Both the position numbers and the translations under genes were made by a program. DNA of 64,000 nt from Corbicula japonica (lineage: Eukaryota > Mollusca > Bivalvia > Venerida > Cyrenidae), in assembly GCA_038501625.1 (NCBI GenBank), contig JAZAYU010000062.1, positions 868,001 to 932,000 on the forward strand, read 5' to 3'. A model generated the notes under the pieces. It was given only the letters and a program-made list of their open reading frames with translations, was not told the DNA's origin and did no database searches. Below, piece after piece: positions 58,348 to 64,000 of this stretch (positions are counted from its first letter, which is position 1; each line of letters starts with the position of its first letter).

Positions 58348-61024
58348 CTATTGGAAGGTCTATACTAGAAATGGGTTGCACTTGAAAGGGGCAAAGCTCA
58401 AAAAATAGTGAAATAGGAGTTATCATTCTTGTTGTTGCCTCAGGCTTCGTTCATCCAGACATGATACTACAGATTTCAGTTAGATTTTGGCTTGCAACTG
58501 AAACATCAAACATGATGCGTGGTGAGTCCCGTGACTGATATTTTTATTGAGAAGTAGCGCAGGAAATTATAATTGACAAAACATTGTTAATTATTAATCA
58601 CACCTTCAGGTTGCTTTACTTTAAGTCACACCTTCTGTTATTGTTTCAACATCCGCAAGGGGAATATACAAACGGCAACATAAATTTGATTGACAGCAAA
58701 ACCTTATTTGGAAGTAAAATGCAGCATCTTTTAAAAGGAGTGGCAGCTCCAACACTCATCACATGACAAAAAATGTGGTCGGCATCTTGTGAAGTGCTGC
58801 AGTGCAACAGGTGTTTACAGGTTGCTGGGAGGGTAAAACTGTAATTGAAATTTGTAGTATATTCCATTTTTTATTAAGTGAATAGGACAAGAACTTTCAA
58901 AGTTTTAGGCAACATTAAGTTTCATGTTAAAGTTGCATTTGAAAGAGGCATAACTCTAAAAATAGTGAAACAGGAGTTATCATTCTTGTCTTGTTGACTT
59001 AGTTCATGCAGATGATATTTTCCAAGTCTAAAGTGAATAGGACAATTACTTCAAGTCATAGGAAACATTTGGTTTAATGTTAAAGATGCATTCAAAAGGG
59101 ACATAACTCAAAAAATACCTGGTAGTGAAACAGTTTTACATTTCTGTTTTCACCAGTGGCTTTGTTCATCATCATGCAGATGATATACTAGTATGCCAAG
59201 TATTATGTGAAAGGATAAGTCCTTTATAAATTATAGGCAACATTAGGTTTCATGTTAAAGTTGGGGGACTCTAGAGAGCTCCTTTGTACTTTGGGATCCA
59301 TATGTGTCTATCTGATACTGCAGGCGACACAAAAATTTCGCATTGGTAGAACTAGAGATAATTTTTAGGTCCAACTATTATTCTTCACTGTTCTTACACT
59401 TCTTAAATTTTATTTTAAATAAACTATAAAGATACATACATTTATTTGTGCAAAGTTTTATTGAACTGCATTTTAATTACCGGGTATTAAAAAAACAACA
59501 TAATTAAACATTTTAAATATGATTGAAAAACAACTGTGCCAGACAACAAATGGATTAACAATGATTTTTTTTTATTTTCAAAAAATTTCAGAAAAAATCA
59601 TATTGAATGAAAAATCAAATAAAAAACTTAAGTGGGATTTAGGTGGGAGAGGTTTCTTCATGTCTTTTATCTTTATGACTGTCCTTTGTAATGTGGTGCT
59701 GTCTGGCATTGAACACCTTGGCAGAGTTGTTCACCTCATATTTTGCATTTATCATCAATTATTTCTAATGTTGGCATTACAGTGAAACCTCTCTATTACC
59801 CATACCTAAGGGACTGAGGGAAAGTGTCCTTAATACCGGGTTGTCCTTAATTGCGGGGTTGAAATAAGAAGAAAAGAAAACGTCTGTTCTTTAAAAATTT
59901 GCCCGTAATACTGGGGTGCCTGTAATATTGAGTGTCCATAATAAGGGGTTTTGCTGTATATGGTTCAGCATAAATGTTGAATGGTTCGAGGGCTGACAGG
60001 CTAACTGAATGAACTTAATGATTGAACGACAGGCATATAGTACTTCAAACCCTTATACTTGCATTTATTAAACAGAGAGTTAATTTCTGGGGAGAGAAAT
60101 TAACCTTTAAGGTCACGTCTGCTTAAATTTGCATTCAGTAGGACAGTAATTGAGCCTGCCTCTCATGTCACACTGTAAAATATGTTGTTTTATAGTCCTC
60201 ACCTCCTCTATGTTATAAATTGTACTGAGTAGAGTTTGAATATTTTCTTTTAAAATAATAAAAATAGATTAAAAATTGTAAAAATCTATTACATTAAATA
60301 TAAATGATAAAAGCAGATTAAAAATACAAGATCTCCAGAAAGGGTGTTCATTTGGGACAGTATTTTAGAGATTTTAAATGAAAATTTCTAACTCTCTGAC
60401 AAAAATCTTCAAGAAAATTAAATATTGTTGCCCAGAAAGGCTGTTTGAATAACCCTACTGAACCCACTATTGATCCAATCAGATAAATAAGTTACAGTAA
60501 TTTAATGAGAAACAATGACCTTAACACCATTGGGGGAGCATAACAATCATTTCTGTGAAACTATTTTAAAATGCAAATAACAAAGCTATGGGCAGGACAC
60601 GAATGCAAAATGGACAGACAGACTCACTGACAATGTGACGACTTAATCCTACCCAGAATTTCATTTGGGGAGCATAATAACAATTTCATGTTTTTTATAA
60701 CTCAAACTAAGAACTTATCCACAAAGAATTTCAGAAAGTTTTTTAATCCATTATCCTGGAATTGATTATTGAAGCCACATGAATGTCATGCTCGTAATAG
60801 GTCAATGTTCTGGCCTTCAGGTCAATCCTCAAGTCAAGCTCCTAGAGTTAAACATTTTAAATCTAATCCACCAGAGGTTTTCAGAAAAGGCCCATATTCT
60901 AGCTGACCTGCCAATCCATCCTCAAGTCAAGTTCTTATGTTTTAATAAATATACTGTAACTCCAAGCCTCTAGAATATTGTTCCATGTTTTAGCCAACCT
61001 GCCGAATGACTTTGAGAAGCAATC
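58348..61024. other. Intergenic region 3' of TRMT13
   Basis: Several copies of a degraded repeat phrase (AGGCAACATTAGGTTTCATG, near 58907, 59066 and 59235), a partial relative of the TTAA MITEs (59355-59485) and a GTGTCCTTAATACCGGGTTG-type transposon-like motif (59828-59960). The open frame at 59519-59785 has no motif. No gene supported. Confidence 0.5.
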
Positions 61025-61199
61025 TTAACTCCAAGCCACAAGAGCAACATTTTCAGGAGTGTAAAACTCATCCACATATATTTTAAGGCAGCTCTTTAAT
61101 CCATGTTCCTGGAGGTATTTGACTCGACCATGATCAATCAGACGCTTGCACTTTCTACCAATTATCTCCCTTTCATCTTGACTCAGCTTGGAGGAGATC
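61025..61199 (-). CDS. TRMT13: TRMT13 last coding exon
   Basis: It follows a GTGTTAG acceptor; its first base completes a Gly codon, then 57 residues ending ENVALVAWS and TAA. The conserved C-terminal helix motif IGRKCKRLIDHGRVKYLQ is intact. Confidence 0.92.
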
Positions 61200-62267
61200 C
61201 TAACACAACAAAACATAATAAATTCTCTTAGTATCATAAAGTTGCAACAATATATACAGGCGTTTCATTTTTAACCTTAACATTATTATATACCACGGAG
61301 TTACTAATCCTAAATTGTGTATATCACACTTAGCCAAATGCTAACACAGTACAGACCAGGAATAATGTTGTCCTATTGTGACACATTACAGGTATGCATA
61401 AACCATCAATGTCAGCTAAAGTCTGAAAATCAGATCATGTTTTATTTTAACTGTTACCCTATATACAAGTTTTATTGCATGTGCGAACAGTGTAGATCCA
61501 GATAAAAAGAAAAAGTATCTTGCATAAGACATTCAGTTTATATAGAAAAATCTATCATCTCGGGTGAACTGTTATTCAGGGCTAAGGCAGAGCCCTTGTT
61601 CCTGCAAAAACAGTTCAGTATCAGAGACAGATTTTTACATCTTCACCTCACACTCATGCAATATACCTTTAAACCTAAAACATGAAAACAACTAGCTTAC
61701 CCTGCTGTGGTAGTTTCTATTTCCTGGCAGTGGTCTTCCTCCTCATCTTCAATGTCATTATCACCTTGACCTTTATTGCTGTCCACCTGACCTGATTTGC
61801 TATGACCTTGACCTGATGTGCTGTCTCCTTGGCCTTCAGTGCTATCTCCTTGACCTTCTCTACTTTCACCTTTGATTTCAGAAGTATTTTCATGTGAGTT
61901 AGGTATGTCAGACAAAGATTGTGACTGACTGTTTGATTTTGGATGGGTAAATGAATCAAGTTTTTCATAGTCTGTCATCTGACTAGGTTCTCCCTTTTCA
62001 TTTATTTCATTTTTTAATTGATCATTATTAAATTGATGGCCTTCAACCTTATTGTTTTCAGTCTCCATGCTCTTTAACCTTTGACCTTCAACCTTTCTCT
62101 GGTAGCTCCAGCCCTTCCAGGCACAGGTAGCCCAGCTCGTCATACTGGAGATGACCTGGAAGTCTCGGGCAGTGAGACCACATGACTTGAAGAAGGATTT
62201 CCCCACATACGGTGTCCAGTTACATCTGTGGTGACAACAAAGGGCAATCACTCCTCCTGCCAACTTC
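61025..62267 (-). CDS. TRMT13: TRMT13: tRNA 2'-O-methyltransferase, C-terminal two exons (5' part outside the window)
   Basis: Exons 62267-61701 and 61199-61025 join through a GTAAGC...TTAG intron of 501 bases. The first begins KLAGGVIALCCHHRCNW, the TRM13 family signature (GV.(I/F)ALCCHHRC(D/N)W, then YVGK..F), and continues with MTSWATC. The second encodes LSQDEREIIGRKCKRLIDHG then RVKYLQEHGL, matching the IG..CK.LID.GR..YLQ..G end of human TRMT13, and stops with TAA at 61025-61027. About 246 of perhaps 550 residues are present; the CHHC zinc fingers and most of the SAM-dependent methyltransferase fold lie upstream, beyond 64000. Known role: 2'-O-methylation of position 4 in the acceptor stem of certain tRNAs. 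Between the two conserved blocks is an unusually long polar and acidic insert that includes heptad-like repeats. Confidence 0.93.
61458..61503. mobile_element. Family A, left-end fragment in the last TRMT13 intron
   Basis: CCCTATATACAAGTTTTATT then GTGTAGATCCAGAT, cut off abruptly. Confidence 0.55.
61701..62267 (-). CDS. TRMT13: TRMT13 penultimate coding exon with long polar insert
   Basis: The acceptor is TATTGCAG just above 62267. The first ~55 codons are conserved TRM13 sequence; the remaining ~130 are a low-complexity insert rich in Ser, Gln, Gly, Asp and Glu, ending DIEDEEEDHCQEIETTTA. The frame stays open for 567 bases. Confidence 0.92.
61752..61860 (-). repeat. 21-bp coding repeat in TRMT13 (five heptads)
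   Basis: Five consecutive seven-residue units: EGQGDST, EGQGDST, SGQGHSK, SGQVDSN, KGQGDND. They are encoded by an imperfect 21-bp tandem repeat, so this part of the insert grew by in-frame slippage or unequal exchange. Confidence 0.85.
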
Positions 62268-64000
62268 CTGCAATACACAATAATAATAACATTTCTTGAA
62301 TTAAGCTCTCTTTACTGGTACATAACATCAAACTACATCTAGTTTACAGGCTTGTTATAATTATCTCAGACTTAAAATTAACTCAGTTCTAGTTATCCAT
62401 TTTAGTCACTTCTGACAAGTTTATTTCAGGCGAAAACACTGGCTTTGATAATAGAGTTCTTTCACATTGTTGTGCGCATACTCCACGTTTAGGTACGAAA
62501 ATATTGGTTTTATCCTCAACCGACGCGTGAGGGGGCATTTAACAGTGTCATTGCTAACAGAATGAACGGACATGATCACGGTGTCCTCTTAAAGCTTATG
62601 ATAAATTATAATAATAATTGTGATGAGGCACAATAAATTCGAGTTTTACGAATTTCCGAATATTGCAGGCTTTAAAAAGGCTGGTCGGCAAGATTTGACT
62701 GTGAAAAGCGTAAAACAATCAAAGACGTGGTTGCAAATTTGAATCAGGAAGTCTTATATAAAAACAAAGACAATGTGGATTGCATGTTACTGTCTATTTG
62801 CCACAGACACATATATAAGCGTCTCGTGTTTTTCTGACAAAATGCGTTTACTTCAAAAAATATATTTTATGTAACTTGATCTCCCTAAATTGGAAGAGAA
62901 AACGGATGAATTCAACAATGTATCGCCGTTGTATTCAACGCCCGTTAAGCGTTATTATTTTGTTTACTATTTGACTTCCTTCCAACATGTTTAAAACTAA
63001 AATTTATAGTAATCATTCGTATATTTCTTTTATCAGTCCTGGATTAAAATTATTTTTATGTTTAATAACTAGAAATCATACTTTGAACACGACCGTGTTA
63101 CTGTTAATTGTCCCTATATATTTGACACAATATTCCCATTCCCATTCTGCCCAGAAAACGATGGTGACATATTGAGGTGTGAAAAGTTGTTTGATATCTG
63201 ACATTTGAGGAGACTTAAAATTAATTATCTCAATTCATCAAATTGAACATAACTGTTATTGTCACTTCAAGCGTTAACTTTTCGAATACCTAAAAATTTT
63301 CACGAGTTCAGTCCCATATTTCTATAACTATAATTTGTAGCGTTTAAATGGCAGATCATGTAGTTGTTTATGTCTTATTCATGTTATTATAAACATCATT
63401 TTTTTTTATAAAATCGTCAGCCATAGTCAATAGACATTAGTTTAAGTCGCATTTCATGAATATCTACGTGTTACGGGAATGATGTAGAAAGAAGATAAAA
63501 TGTCCGCAGACCTCAAAAATCTCAGGATTTTATCTGAAATCTCCGGACCGTAAGGTTCTTCTCCGGATCTAAGGATTTTCAGGCAAAATCTCAGGATTTA
63601 AAAATATTGAAAAGGATAATTAATGAAACATAAATTTAACTGAATTAAGAATGGGTTTTACAATTATATTAATTAATATTAAGAAACTTGGTCTTGGTCA
63701 CGGCTCCACATAAGAATATAATTATGTCTCATTCCACTATAAATTATAGCGTTACAAAAAAAATGCTGTAAAATAGTAAAATGTCCGATAATGTTCGTCT
63801 GAATTGTCAATTATACAGATTTATTTTTAGTAAACACAATTCATGTGTGTATTTTCATAAAAAAAACCCCAAACAATCCATTGGATACTCGCGTCCTGAA
63901 AATACCGCGATAAACAATGTTTAAAATGCGCATTAACTTTCTTGATGTGCTTGTAAATGATCATAACGTTTTTTCTTTATTCTTCGTTGTTTGACTGAAC
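62268..64000. other. Upstream intron of TRMT13 or flanking sequence
   Basis: No further TRM13 exon was recognised, so the remainder of the gene should lie beyond the window. A short imperfect repeat of AAATCTCAGGATTT with CTCCGGA motifs sits at 63510-63600. The rest is AT-rich and unassigned. Confidence 0.5.

Noticed and set aside
62987..63175. 62-residue open frame upstream of TRMT13
   Set aside because: Wrong strand, low-complexity hydrophobic composition, no TRM13 similarity.

Overview
The window is eukaryotic, AT-rich and gene-poor. Genes are split by GT-AG introns with in-phase junctions, and most of the rest is transposon-derived repeat. The repeat set is tandem-array elements with Helitron-like 3' ends, hairpin MITEs flanked by TTAA, 8-bp-TSD terminal-inverted-repeat (TIR) elements and tRNA-headed SINEs. 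Together with the protein similarities this fits a bivalve mollusc, probably a heterodont clam. That assignment is inference from repeat character, not a database match.

Three protein genes can be supported. (1) RNF170 (45036-50980, + strand) is complete in five coding exons and encodes a 267-residue ER-membrane RING E3 ligase. (2) A gene on the - strand starts at 42086 and runs through exons at 40861-42086, 38490-38651 and 15317-15428, with a 23-kb second intron. It encodes a Ser-rich disordered N-terminus followed by a SAM-like helical domain. I cannot name it, and its 3' end is not fixed; a candidate last exon lies near 1759-1863. (3) TRMT13 (61025-62267, - strand) is represented by its last two coding exons; the 5' part lies beyond the window. 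RNF170 and the SAM-like gene are divergent, with 2.9 kb between start codons. RNF170 and TRMT13 are convergent, with 10 kb of repeats between them.

Layout. 1-15 kb: repeats, including an array element (3342-5162), a TIR element (7275-8034), a second array element (9403-11003) and a 279-bp fold-back (11722-12000) with a clean 8-bp target duplication. 15.3-38.5 kb: the large intron of the SAM-like gene, holding a 737-bp hAT-like MITE, a triple-hairpin element, paired 645-bp repeats, a 1.1-kb TIR element with 9-bp TSD and many small palindromes. 38.5-42.1 kb: 5' exons of the SAM-like gene plus a SINE. 42.1-51 kb: divergent intergenic region and RNF170, whose intron 1 carries a 2.03-kb transposon. 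51-61 kb: two related TTAA MITEs and a 4.76-kb TTAA-flanked element that encloses a third array element. 61-64 kb: TRMT13 and its upstream intron.

Main points for a second look: a tandem triplication of the acceptor and first half of the RNF170 RING exon; a transposon in RNF170 intron 1 that offers an in-frame alternative last exon with its own poly(A) signal; three unrelated-looking tandem arrays that share a ~145-bp period and the nuclear-receptor-like motif AGGTCAAGGTCA; and one double-hairpin TTAA element (family A) present more than 20 times. No prokaryotic features, CRISPR arrays, rRNA or intact tRNA genes were seen.
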